Assembly: GCA_038247995.1 (NCBI GenBank)
Contig: JBBRUG010000266.1
Location: forward strand, 1-8,711
Direction: 5' to 3'
Origin: JBBRUG01 sp038247995
Lineage (GTDB): Bacteria > Chloroflexota > Chloroflexia > Chloroflexales > Chloroflexaceae
DNA: 8,711 bases
Position numbers and translations under genes: made by a program. How positions within the stretch are numbered: the first letter of the stretch is position 1; the number at the start of each line of letters is the position of its first letter. Positions 1 to 6,857 of this stretch are shown piece after piece. The notes under the pieces were generated by a model, which ran no database searches, had not been told where the DNA came from, and saw only the letters and a program-made list of their open reading frames with translations.

Positions 1-369
1 GCACCGGCCGAGAAGCAGCTCGCCGCGATGAAGTACGTCGCCTTCGCCACCAACCCGGAGAATGCCGGCGTCTGGTCGCGCAACACGGGCTACATGCCGG
101 TGCGGATCAGCACGAAGGAGACGCCCGACATGGTGAGCTTCTTCGAGGAGAACCCGAACTTCCGCACGGCAGTGGAGCAACTGCCAAAGACGCGGGCGCA
201 GGACGCCGCACGCGTGTTTGTGCGCAACGGCGACCAGATCATCGGGCGCGGCCTGGAGCGGATCGTGGTGAACGGCGAGACGCCGAGCGTCGTGTTCGCC
301 GAGGTGAACGACGAGCTTGCCCGCGGTGCCGAGCCGATCCTGGAAGACCTGCGCGCAATCGAAGGGTAG
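1..369 (+). CDS. ABC transporter extracellular solute-binding protein, UgpB-like, C-terminal part
   Basis: This is an open frame from base 1 to the TAG at 367-369, giving the last 122 residues of a protein that starts outside the window. The segment resembles the end of family 1 solute-binding proteins such as E. coli UgpB: a stretch on residues added per 'NPENAGVW' followed by 'TGYMPVR', then 'FFEENPNFRTAVEQL', and a final helix ('VNDELARGAEPILEDL') like the 'aLdtAvergnqlL' end of UgpB. Such proteins are secreted, usually lipid-anchored, and deliver a sugar or glycerol phosphate to an ABC permease. The substrate cannot be told from this fragment. No permease or ATPase gene follows; a hairpin and convergent genes do, so this is the end of its transcription unit. 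It is probably host core metabolism flanking the defence locus. Confidence 0.85.
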   Translation, partial: APAEKQLAAMKYVAFATNPENAGVWSRNTGYMPVRISTKETPDMVSFFEENPNFRTAVEQLPKTRAQDAARVFVRNGDQIIGRGLERIVVNGETPSVVFAEVNDELARGAEPILEDLRAIEG

Positions 370-375
370 CTGTTT

Positions 376-411
376 GGCGGTCAGGTTTCCGCGTGCGGAA
401 ACCTGACCGCC
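376..411. terminator. Bidirectional hairpin terminator between convergent genes
   Basis: This is a perfect 16-base inverted repeat (376-391 with 396-411) around a 4-base loop (cgtg). It lies 6 bases after the stop of the solute-binding protein gene and 32 bases beyond the stop of the minus-strand nuclease gene. No clear T-run follows on either strand, so it is not a textbook intrinsic terminator. Its stem length and position between two converging genes still make termination or 3'-end protection the most likely role. Confidence 0.7.
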
Positions 412-443
412 ATAGTATTCGACCGCATGGTTTCCCGCCTCCT

Positions 444-1613
444 TCAGCCCTCAGCCCTTGCGTAGTAATACGCCAACTGCTCAGCGGCGCTTTGCTGCAC
501 GTCAAGCAATTCCCAGAAGCGTAGTTCATTCCACAACTGCGGGGCAAAGCGCACGATGCCCACGGCGGAATCATATTCCAGGAAGCCCTTGATCAAGAAG
601 CGCTCCAGCGGGTTCTTGACGATCAACTGGCGCAAGCGGGCATCGCTCACGGCCTGCACATCGCTGAGATCGGGCGGGCCGAACTCGACGATCTGACCCG
701 CCGCGCGCCGGGCCAGATAGAAGGCGCGAAACTCGGCCGCCAGATCAACCAGTGCCGCCGCGCCATTGCGATCAACCGTCTTCAGCAGCGCCTTCAGCAG
801 CACCGGCTTGTACGATTTGCTCAGGTTGCGGCTACGCGCAAAGTCGAGGAATTCCTGACGCCACTCGTCGGGGCGGGTCGGCGGGGTTTTGCCCAATAAC
901 GTGGTGCGAATAGCTTCGATCCGATCACGGCGGAAGAAGTAGCCGGTCTGATCGCCGATTTGGTCGGGGCTCAGCCGCCCCTGTTCCATCCAGCGCCGCA
1001 GCACACTCGCATCCACGCGCAGCGTATGGCTCAGCGCACGCAGCGTGATCAGGTCGTCGGCGGGGTTCACCTCCGGCGCCATGCTCGCCGCCCGATACGA
1101 TTCACCGCGTTCGCCTACCCGGCGCGGGCCGACGCTCGCCTGCGCTTCGAACTGGGTGAAGTAAGCCTCATCGAGCCCATCCGTCGCCGCCACAATGCCC
1201 AACCGGTGGCGTAACATCAGCGCGATCACCTGATCGCCGTTCACCGTTGCAATGCGCGGAAACGCCGTGGCGGCTTTGCGGGTCGCCTGCGGCGCGTAAC
1301 CGGCGGTGGTGATGAAGATGCCCTGTGAATATTGGCCACTTAACGCGCCGATGAAGCGGTCGATATCGGGGCGCTGCACGTTGTTGCGCAGGCGCTTCAC
1401 CTGCACGCCGGTGGGAATATTGATCAGCGCGCCGCTCGTCTCCAACTCGCCCGCCGCATCGATCCCGCCATCGCCAACGTAGCGCGTCACCGCTACATTG
1501 CGCAGCCCGATAAATTCGAGCAGATCGCCGGCGAACAGCTCAAACGCCCGCGGCGGCAAGGCCAGCAGGCGCGTTTTGATCTGACGCTGAAGGGTCGAAT
1601 CGGTAGGCGGCAT
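444..1613 (-). CDS. Mrr-type restriction endonuclease with HTH and unassigned C-terminal domain
   Basis: This is a 389-residue protein. I chose the ATG at 1613 because the nuclease fold begins right after it ('MPPTDSTLQRQIKTRLLALP'); the 59 codons upstream in the same frame read like low-complexity translated intergenic DNA. Residues 10-140 fit the Mrr catalytic domain: a helix with 'FELFAGDLLEFIG', 'RYVGDGGIDAAG' with candidate D52, then 'GVQVKR' with Q71 and K73, matching the D-(E/Q)xK metal-binding active site of PD-(D/E)xK enzymes. Residues about 186-240 look like a MerR/excisionase-type helix-turn-helix ('HTLRVDASVLRRWMEQGRL'). Residues about 248-375 form a helical domain with 'SYKPVLLKALL' that I cannot assign. 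Mrr proteins usually cut modified foreign DNA in the cytoplasm (type IV restriction). The position beside a BREX-like operon fits a defence island, but the two are transcribed in opposite directions. The modification sensed is unknown. Confidence 0.8.
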   Translation of the reverse strand: MPPTDSTLQRQIKTRLLALPPRAFELFAGDLLEFIGLRNVAVTRYVGDGGIDAAGELETSGALINIPTGVQVKRLRNNVQRPDIDRFIGALSGQYSQGIFITTAGYAPQATRKAATAFPRIATVNGDQVIALMLRHRLGIVAATDGLDEAYFTQFEAQASVGPRRVGERGESYRAASMAPEVNPADDLITLRALSHTLRVDASVLRRWMEQGRLSPDQIGDQTGYFFRRDRIEAIRTTLLGKTPPTRPDEWRQEFLDFARSRNLSKSYKPVLLKALLKTVDRNGAAALVDLAAEFRAFYLARRAAGQIVEFGPPDLSDVQAVSDARLRQLIVKNPLERFLIKGFLEYDSAVGIVRFAPQLWNELRFWELLDVQQSAAEQLAYYYARAEG

Positions 1614-1867
1614 AGGTAATAGCCTGACACGGTGATCCGGTGACACCGTCACGAGAATGGTCACCCGGACAACCGTGGTTGCCCGTGGCCACATGACGAA
1701 CACGACCGCAACATACCCAGACGGGCACGACGCATGCGGGCGGGCACGCCACGCCATGCGGGAACGGCGCCGGCGCATGCGGGCAGGCACGTTGGCCCGC
1801 CTCTACAAACCGCGGGATGGCGACATCGGCGTCTGCTCGTCACTCGTCACTCGTCACTCCTCACTCG
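1614..1867. other. Repeat-bearing intergenic region between the nuclease and regulator genes
   Basis: This gap has no convincing gene; the open frames crossing it are low-complexity and match nothing I recognise. It carries an imperfect inverted repeat near the nuclease start (ggtgac at 1639-1644 with gtcacc at 1660-1665, plus an inner gtgac/gtcac pair at 1640-1652). It also holds an 18-base direct repeat and a heptamer array, which are listed separately. The nuclease promoter should lie here on the minus strand, but I see no clear -10/-35 pair. No good terminator for the regulator gene is visible. Confidence 0.5.
1731..1791. repeat. 18-base direct repeat, two copies with a partial third between
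   Basis: Bases 1731-1748 and 1774-1791 are copies of cgcatgcgggcNggcacg, differing only at N (g or a). They start 43 bases apart. A partial copy (catgcggg, around 1755) lies between them. The unit begins with the palindrome gcatgc. It may be a small dispersed repeat of the host genome; the sequence alone gives no function. Confidence 0.6.
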
Positions 1868-1877
1868 TCACTCCTCA
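1836..1877. repeat. Tandem heptamer array (ctcgtca/ctcctca), six units
   Basis: There are six head-to-tail 7-base units with no gaps: ctcgtca three times, then ctcctca, ctcgtca, ctcctca. The array overlaps the 3' end of the regulator gene, whose stop codon (tca on the plus strand, 1868-1870) is the end of the fifth unit. Such heptamers are prone to slippage, so unit number may vary among relatives. The repeats lie almost wholly downstream of the gene, so slippage would change little of the protein. Confidence 0.8.
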
Positions 1878-2149
1878 GGGTCTCCCAATAACAACCACTC
1901 AAACGAAACCCCAAGAATGGCCCGCAGCGCAATCAGTTCGGCGGCATTGGGCAGCGCCTCGCCATTTTCGAGCCGACTGTATTGCGTCCGGCTGATGAAT
2001 ACTAGTTCAAGCTCCATGCGCGTGCGGAGAAGTTCCTGGGTTAGCCCCAACTCTGCGCGGCGCACACGCACACGCCCGCCGATCTTGCGAGCAAGGGCGC
2101 GCTGACGACTCGCGTATTCTTCTGGCAGGTCTTGTACCCGCTTGGGCAT
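1868..2149 (-). CDS. XRE/Cro-C1-family transcriptional regulator
   Basis: This is a 93-residue DNA-binding protein. Residues about 24-86 form the helix-turn-helix: 'IGGRVRVRRAELGLTQELL', then 'SRTQYSRLENGEALP', then 'LIALRAILGVSFEWLLLG', the usual pattern of an XRE domain with almost nothing after it. The link between the LTQ helix and the recognition helix is about five residues longer than in the shortest XRE proteins, a variation I recall from other members. I prefer the ATG at 2149, which has ggag 8 bases upstream on the minus strand, over an in-frame TTG at 2161. It is divergent from the defence operon, with 200 bases between the two starts, the classic position for a local regulator. 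Its start codon lies inside a perfect inverted repeat, pointing to autoregulation. Control of the operon is inference. Confidence 0.88.
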   Translation of the reverse strand: MPKRVQDLPEEYASRQRALARKIGGRVRVRRAELGLTQELLRTRMELELVFISRTQYSRLENGEALPNAAELIALRAILGVSFEWLLLGDPEE

Positions 2150-2171
2150 ATGACGCTCCAAGCGGGTACAA
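2132..2171. promoter_or_regulatory. Perfect 14-base inverted repeat enclosing the regulator's start codon
   Basis: Bases 2132-2145 (ttgtacccgcttgg) and 2158-2171 (ccaagcgggtacaa) are exact reverse complements around a 12-base spacer. The regulator's ATG (2149-2147, minus strand) is in the spacer. One arm encodes codons 2-6 of the protein and the other covers the upstream leader including the first half of the ggag ribosome site. It could be a protein-binding operator or an mRNA hairpin that limits ribosome access; both would be negative feedback. Confidence 0.75.
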
Positions 2172-2194
2172 TCGCATATTTATTGGGCAGGCAG

Positions 2195-2208
2195 TCCCAT
2201 AGAAGGGA
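2195..2208. promoter_or_regulatory. Candidate operator, regulator-proximal copy (tcccatagaaggga)
   Basis: This is a 6+2+6 palindrome with one mismatch, nearly identical to the copy at 2283-2296 (one base differs out of 14). On the minus strand it precedes an AT-rich stretch (about 2172-2184, containing aataaatat) that may hold the regulator's -10 region, though no consensus hexamer is clear. It is a plausible binding site for the XRE protein. Matching in two places in an otherwise GC-rich region is the main evidence. Confidence 0.5.
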
Positions 2209-2282
2209 TTCAGTCGGACAGTCGGGCAGCCTGGCCTCCTGCGTCCCCGTGTCTCCGTGGCCCCTTCTGTCGATTTTGCCAC

Positions 2283-2296
2283 TCCCATAGATGGGA
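2283..2296. promoter_or_regulatory. Candidate operator over the operon promoter (tcccatagatggga)
   Basis: This is a perfect 6+2+6 palindrome (tcccat-ag-atggga), the second copy of the element at 2195-2208. It ends 9 bases before the candidate -10 hexamer at 2306-2311, so it covers the -35 and spacer region. A protein bound here should compete with RNA polymerase and repress the defence operon. Regulator identity is inferred from the neighbouring XRE gene. Confidence 0.55.
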
Positions 2297-2302
2297 ATTT
2301 AA

Positions 2303-2311
2303 TGCTAGAAT
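2303..2311 (+). promoter_or_regulatory. Extended -10 promoter for the defence operon
   Basis: The bases tgctagaat give a TGn extension followed by TAGAAT, one base off the consensus TATAAT. There is no good -35 at 17 bases; ttgcca at 2276-2281 is too far (24 bases), as expected if the extended -10 carries the promoter. Transcription would start near 2318, leaving a leader of roughly 30 bases before the ATG at 2350. That leader includes a small tgta-gg-taca palindrome at 2326-2335. Confidence 0.5.
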
Positions 2312-2349
2312 GGAGTTTGTTCACCTGTAGGTACACATGTGGAATCTCC

Positions 2350-3282
2350 ATGACGGCAAACCCCTTTTCCAACATAACAGCTACCTTTAGCGGTCATGAG
2401 ACATTTGTCCTGCGCAGTAATTGGCTCAAAAAGGCTTACGATCTGTTACAGGATCAGCCGGATTTGTTTAGCCTGGAAGATGCGTTTGTGCGCCTTGGCG
2501 TAGGCAAAAATATGGCCCAGTCGATCCGCTTTTGGGGCCGGGCTTGTAATGTGTTTGAGCGCGTCGAGGGCAGTACCGGTTTCCACGCTACCTGGCTTGG
2601 TACCGCGCTGCTCGACGATGCGGGCTGGGACCCGTTTCTGGTGACGCCGACAAGCCGCTGGTTGCTCCACTGGCAGATCGTGGCTCGCCCTGAGGCTGCT
2701 TTTAGCTGGTACTACAGCTTTAATCTGCTGCGCCGAGGCGAGTTTTCGAGCCAGCAGTTGGCGCAGCAGATCACCCAACTTGTCGAGCAGCACGGAGTCA
2801 AAGCGCCCTCGGCGGCAACAATTGGGCGCGATATCGATTGCATGCTGCGCTGTTATGTTCGCCCCGATGCGAACCAACTCGGTGCGGCGGTGGAGGATGC
2901 GCTGCATTGCCCATTGCACGAACTCGACTTGATCCAGCAATTGCCCGGCCAACCCGCTTATCGCCTCGTGAGTGGTGCGCAACCCGACCTGCCCGATCAG
3001 CTTGTCGCGTACGCCGCACTTCAGCAGGCGCGCATGCTCAAGCGCAATACGGTCGCCTTTAACGAACTCGCCTATGGTGAACGCTCGCCCGGCCGGATCT
3101 TCCGCCTCGATGAAGACGCGCTGCTGACACGCTTGCTGCATTTTGAGACGATCACTGCCGGCTGGGCGGTCTACACCGAGAGCGGCGGCATTCGTCAGGT
3201 GGCCTGGCGTAATCCGCACGACCCAACGCTCGACAATGCGCTGCTCGACGCGGCGTTTGCCCAGGAACGCCGGTATGCCTGA
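2350..3282 (+). CDS. DUF4007-family protein, first gene of the BREX-like operon
   Basis: This is a 310-residue soluble protein with no signal peptide or membrane segment. I recognise DUF4007 from 'FSGHETFVLRSNWLKK' at 13-28, 'LGVGKNMAQSIRFWG' at 49-63, 'WLGTALL' at 82-88 and 'SRWLLHWQI' at 102-110. The C-terminal third holds 'SPGRIFRLDEDALLTRLLHFE'. The biochemical role is unknown. From memory, DUF4007 genes often sit beside PAPS-reductase-like/DndC-like genes, as here. The winged-helix feel of the N-terminal part suggests nucleic-acid or partner binding, but that is inference. The ATG at 2350 has ggaa upstream and directly precedes the conserved block; the longer frame from 2257 would start upstream of the candidate promoter. 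The stop overlaps the next gene by 8 bases, so translation is probably coupled. The 5' part is near 47-50% GC and rises later in the gene. Confidence 0.85.
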   Translation: MTANPFSNITATFSGHETFVLRSNWLKKAYDLLQDQPDLFSLEDAFVRLGVGKNMAQSIRFWGRACNVFERVEGSTGFHATWLGTALLDDAGWDPFLVTPTSRWLLHWQIVARPEAAFSWYYSFNLLRRGEFSSQQLAQQITQLVEQHGVKAPSAATIGRDIDCMLRCYVRPDANQLGAAVEDALHCPLHELDLIQQLPGQPAYRLVSGAQPDLPDQLVAYAALQQARMLKRNTVAFNELAYGERSPGRIFRLDEDALLTRLLHFETITAGWAVYTESGGIRQVAWRNPHDPTLDNALLDAAFAQERRYA

Positions 3283-6200
3283 AACCACGATCGCGCCAAT
3301 TGCCGCCCGCTTCACCCGCGCTGTCCACATCCGGCGTGACTTTCGCGACCTGCGCTACCGGCTCGATGGTTATCAGGTAACGCCGCTCGTGCGCCAGTTG
3401 GCCGGTCGGATTGTTGCCGGCCTGGCCCTGGAAAGTAACGAGCGCGCTTTCTCGGTCGTTGGGCCGTTCGGCTCCGGCAAATCGGCCTTTGGCCTGTTTG
3501 TGGCCCATTTTCTTCAGCGCCGCCCGCAGGCCCGCCGCCAATTGCTTGGTTCACTGAAGATAGACGACGCAACCCGGCTACCTACCGAAGCACCGTCACT
3601 CCTGGCCGTGCTCGTGCCGGGCAACAATAGTTCGCTGCGCCATGCCATTCTGCACAGCCTGCACGATGCGCTGGAACCGATCAAGGCGCTTGCCGTCACA
3701 CAGTTACGCCAGGAAGTCGCCACCGCCGCGAACGACCCGGCGCTTTCACCAGTGCGCGTAGCCGAACTTGTCGCGGCTGCGGCTCAACAGCTTCAGGCCC
3801 AGGATGCGTTTGCCGGCGTGCTGGTGCTGATCGACGAGCTTGGCCAGTTCCTCGATTATGCCGCCCGCCAGGACGACGAGCGCGATCTGTTTGTGCTGCA
3901 AAGTCTGGCGGAAAGCGCCGCCCGCAGCGGCGCCACGCCAGTGCTGATCGTGACGATTTTGCATCAAGCCTTCGAGCGCTACACACTCAACGCGGGATCA
4001 ACCCGGCGGATCGAGTGGGCCAAGGTGCAGGGTCGCTTTGTCGATCTGGCGCTCCAGGAGCCGGCCAGTCAGATGATCCGCATGGTCGCCCTGGCCCTGC
4101 GCCCCAGCGGACGCGACCCGCTGCGTGACACTCGCGCCGCCTGGGCCGCCCGGATCGCGCCGATCGCCGAACGCCTCGGGCTGCGGCCGGGCGAAATCAG
4201 CCCAACCGATTGGCAGCAGATCCTCGCCGACAGTTACCCAATCCATCCCACGGTGCTGCTCGCATTGCCCACACTGTTTCGCCAGCTTGCCCAAAACGAG
4301 CGCTCGCTCTTCGCCTTCCTGCACTCCGACGAACCGTGGGGCCTACGCGACGTCCTGCGCAGCGCCATCGATCCCGCCGCGCCGCCGATCTACCGCCTGA
4401 CGCACCTGTTCGCCTATGTCGAGGCCAACCTCGGCCCGAGCCTGTTCGGGCGGGCGCGCGGCCAGCGCTGGGCCGAACTCGTTGAGGCGCGCACCGTGCT
4501 GAACGTCGGCGAGCCGCGCCAACTCGACACGCTCACCGTTGTCGGCACAATCGGCGCGTTGGAGCGTTCGTCGGGACTGCGCGCCGGCCAGGCGCAAGTG
4601 GCCTTCGCCCTCGCCGACACCGACGACGATCCTGGCGTCACCGACGCGCTGCTTGCGCTACAGTCGCGCCAGATCGTTACGTATCGCCATCACCGCGACA
4701 GCTACATCATCTGGGAGGGCAGCGATCTCGACCTTGACGCGCTGGCGCAAGAGGCCCGCCGCGAACTCGGCGAGCGTGTGCCGTTGCGTGGGTTGCTCCA
4801 GCGCTACGCCGACACGACACCGCAGATCGCCCGCCGCCACAGTTATCGCTCCGGCGCCACGCGCACTTTTGCTGTGCGTTATGTTGATGCGTCCCAACTC
4901 GACGCCGACCTGCCGCCGCTGGCCGGGTTCGACGGTGAACTGCTCCATGTGGTGCCCGCCGACGAGGAGGAGTTGCAGCATGCCGAGCGCTGGGCCACGG
5001 CTGCGGCCCGCGATGGTGAGTCGGCGCGGATTACCGTGCTGCCCAAACGGGTGCGCGAACTGCGCGAACTGCTGCTCGAAGTGGCCGCGCTGCGCAGCTT
5101 GATCGACGAGCGCGCCGAACTGGAAACCGATCGCCCGGCGCGGCGCGAGGTGGCCGGGCGGCTGATCGAGGCGCAACAGGCGCTGGCCTATGTGCTCACC
5201 GACACTTACGGCGGTGCGCGCAGCCAGTGGTTTTATCGGCACGAAGCGCGTACCCTGGCTGGCGCCCGCGCGATCGACGACCTGCTTTCGGAAGCGGCTA
5301 AACGCACGTATGATCAGGCGCCGCAGGTTTGGAACGAGCTGATTATGCGCCGCCAGCTCTCTTCCGCCGCCGCGAAGGCCCGGCGCAACCTGGTGGAAGC
5401 GCTGCTCACGCGGGCCGATCAGGAAAACCTCGGCTTTGTCGGCTACCCGCCCGAGCGTGCGATCTACGCCAGTGTGCTGCAACTGGGCGGGCTGCACCGG
5501 CGCAACGACGCCGGCGGGTGGGAGATCGGCCCGCCGCCGGCGGATGACCCGCTGCACCTGCAACCGGCGTGGACGGCAATGGAGCAGTTTCTGGCCGTTG
5601 CGACGCCTGAAGCACACCCGCTTAGTACACTCTATGCTCGGCTCGAAAGCCCACCCTACGGGGTGAAAGCCGGGCTGACGCCACTGCTCTTCGTGGCGCT
5701 CTACAGCGCACGAGCCGGCGAAATCAACCTCTACGAGCGCGGCAACTACGTGCCCATGCCCGATATTGCCACCTTCGAGCGCCTGCTTACCCGCCCCGAT
5801 CAGTTTGCGGTTCGGCTCAGTCGGGCTGATGGCGCTCGGCGGCTCGTCTATGCGCGCCTCGCTGCGGCCCTCGCGCCGCGTGCGCTTAGCCAGCCGATCC
5901 AGCCAGCGCTATTGGCCGTGGCCATGCCGTTACTGCGCATTCAACATACGCTCCCCGACTACAGCAAACAGACAAAACGGATCAGCGCAACCGCCCAGGC
6001 GTTGCGCACCGCCTTGCGCGAAGCGCGCTCGCCCGACGAACTGCTCTTTGAGCGGCTCCCAATTGCCATGGGCCTGCCGGCATTCCACCCGGACGATCCG
6101 GACGGCGAAGCGCGCGTCGATGCCTTCGCGAATGCCCTACGCGAGGGCGTCCAAGAACTCCAGGCCGCCTATCCGCAACTGCTTCAAACGATCGCGGGCC

Positions 6201-6709
6201 AGATCAACGCAGCCTTCGGGTTGCACGGCAGCGGGGCGACGGCGCGCCAGGAGCTGCACACCCGCTACAACCTGCTGGCGGCAACCACCAACGACAAACA
6301 GTTACACGCCCTCGGCATCCGCCTGGAAACCGCCGACAGCGAAGGCGCCGCCTGGGTGGCGAGCATTGCGGCGCTGGTGGCGCGGCGGCCGCCGGAGTTC
6401 TGGAGCGACGGCGACATTCCAGCCTTCGCCGCTGCGATTGCCGAACTCGGGCGGCGCTTTCGGGCCGCCGAAGAACTCGCCGTGGCGGCCAATGGCGTGC
6501 CTGCCGAAGCGGCACTGCTGCGGGTGGGGCTCACCAATGGGCGCGGCGAACTGAGCCGCGTTTTGCCGACCGCCGAACACGACCCGGCGGTGCAACAACT
6601 GCACAGCGAACTGCTGGCCACCCTCGGGCGTCACCCTGATCTCAGCGACGACCAGCGGGCGGCAGCGCTTGCGGGGTTGTTACAAGCACTGTTGTCAACC
6701 GCGCCCTGA
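3275..6709 (+). CDS. brxC: BrxC/PglY-type large P-loop ATPase
   Basis: This is a 1144-residue cytoplasmic ATPase, about the size usual for BrxC/PglY (around 1200). Walker A is 'GPFGSGKS' at residues 63-70 and Walker B is 'LVLIDELG' at 183-190. A sensor-like strand 'TPVLIVTILHQAF' (221-233) and 'EWAKVQGRF' (247-255) follow, an order typical of this family. Further on, around 675-735, come 'YDQAPQVWNEL' and 'GYPPERAIYASVL', seen in large BREX-type ATPases. In BREX systems this protein is essential and works with PglZ on DNA modification and phage exclusion; its exact reaction is not settled. The ATG at 3275 lies inside the end of the DUF4007 gene, with agga about 8 bases upstream. GC is high (67-72% in sampled stretches), so long antisense frames occur and should be ignored. 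An alternative is a related large ATPase from a non-BREX system; context favours type 4 BREX. Confidence 0.78.
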   Translation: MPETTIAPIAARFTRAVHIRRDFRDLRYRLDGYQVTPLVRQLAGRIVAGLALESNERAFSVVGPFGSGKSAFGLFVAHFLQRRPQARRQLLGSLKIDDATRLPTEAPSLLAVLVPGNNSSLRHAILHSLHDALEPIKALAVTQLRQEVATAANDPALSPVRVAELVAAAAQQLQAQDAFAGVLVLIDELGQFLDYAARQDDERDLFVLQSLAESAARSGATPVLIVTILHQAFERYTLNAGSTRRIEWAKVQGRFVDLALQEPASQMIRMVALALRPSGRDPLRDTRAAWAARIAPIAERLGLRPGEISPTDWQQILADSYPIHPTVLLALPTLFRQLAQNERSLFAFLHSDEPWGLRDVLRSAIDPAAPPIYRLTHLFAYVEANLGPSLFGRARGQRWAELVEARTVLNVGEPRQLDTLTVVGTIGALERSSGLRAGQAQVAFALADTDDDPGVTDALLALQSRQIVTYRHHRDSYIIWEGSDLDLDALAQEARRELGERVPLRGLLQRYADTTPQIARRHSYRSGATRTFAVRYVDASQLDADLPPLAGFDGELLHVVPADEEELQHAERWATAAARDGESARITVLPKRVRELRELLLEVAALRSLIDERAELETDRPARREVAGRLIEAQQALAYVLTDTYGGARSQWFYRHEARTLAGARAIDDLLSEAAKRTYDQAPQVWNELIMRRQLSSAAAKARRNLVEALLTRADQENLGFVGYPPERAIYASVLQLGGLHRRNDAGGWEIGPPPADDPLHLQPAWTAMEQFLAVATPEAHPLSTLYARLESPPYGVKAGLTPLLFVALYSARAGEINLYERGNYVPMPDIATFERLLTRPDQFAVRLSRADGARRLVYARLAAALAPRALSQPIQPALLAVAMPLLRIQHTLPDYSKQTKRISATAQALRTALREARSPDELLFERLPIAMGLPAFHPDDPDGEARVDAFANALREGVQELQAAYPQLLQTIAGQINAAFGLHGSGATARQELHTRYNLLAATTNDKQLHALGIRLETADSEGAAWVASIAALVARRPPEFWSDGDIPAFAAAIAELGRRFRAAEELAVAANGVPAEAALLRVGLTNGRGELSRVLPTAEHDPAVQQLHSELLATLGRHPDLSDDQRAAALAGLLQALLSTAP

Positions 6710-6839
6710 TGGGCGCTCCGTGATCCGGCGGAGCAAACGGCCGCTAAAGCGGCTGCGCGCCAACTGCGTTCACAATAGTCCTGAGCCGCTTCAGCGGCCT
6801 GGTGTTCAGCATTCTCAGCAGCGCCCTTCAGGGCGCTGC
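6701..6839. repeat. Cluster of five short perfect palindromes in the brxC-brxP gap
   Basis: There are five hairpins in 139 bases: gcgccc/gggcgc at 6701-6716, straddling the brxC stop codon; gctccg/cggagc at 6715-6734; gccgct/agcggc at 6740-6753; the same gccgct/agcggc stem at 6785-6798; and a 10-base stem gcagcgccct/agggcgctgc at 6818-6839. The last three have 2-base spacers (aa, tc, tc). No gene fits the interval. They resemble REP-type dispersed palindromes. Within an operon they could protect the upstream mRNA, trigger processing, or dampen expression of the downstream genes. Confidence 0.75.
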
Positions 6840-6857
6840 GCAAAGGGGAAGATCCGC

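Noticed and set aside
1614..1790. N-terminal extension of the Mrr-type nuclease to 448 residues
   Set aside because: The extra 59 residues are low-complexity and overlap the direct repeats. The nuclease domain starts immediately after the ATG at 1613.
1836..1877. Possible CRISPR array
   Set aside because: The units are 7 bases, contiguous and without spacers, so this is a tandem repeat.
1657..2105. Plus-strand frames of 112 and 123 codons across the heptamer array
   Set aside because: They run antisense to the XRE gene and through the repeats, giving 'SSLVTRHSSLVT'-like repeat translation and no domain.
2446..3330. 294-codon open frame on the minus strand
   Set aside because: It is antisense to the first DUF4007 gene and the start of brxC, has no recognisable motif, and would conflict with two well-supported genes.
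4658..5617. 319-codon open frame on the minus strand
   Set aside because: It lies wholly inside brxC, whose sense frame has clear family motifs. Long antisense frames are expected at 67-72% GC, and the translation shows no recognisable domain.
5766..6554. 262-codon plus-strand frame inside brxC
   Set aside because: It is an out-of-frame shadow of brxC. Its composition is dominated by Arg, Pro, Ser and Ala, as expected from a shifted GC-rich gene.
6669..6857. Earlier start for the PAPS-reductase-like gene at 6669
   Set aside because: The extension reads through the end of brxC and the palindrome cluster and encodes no conserved sequence. The ATG at 6858 has a good ribosome site.
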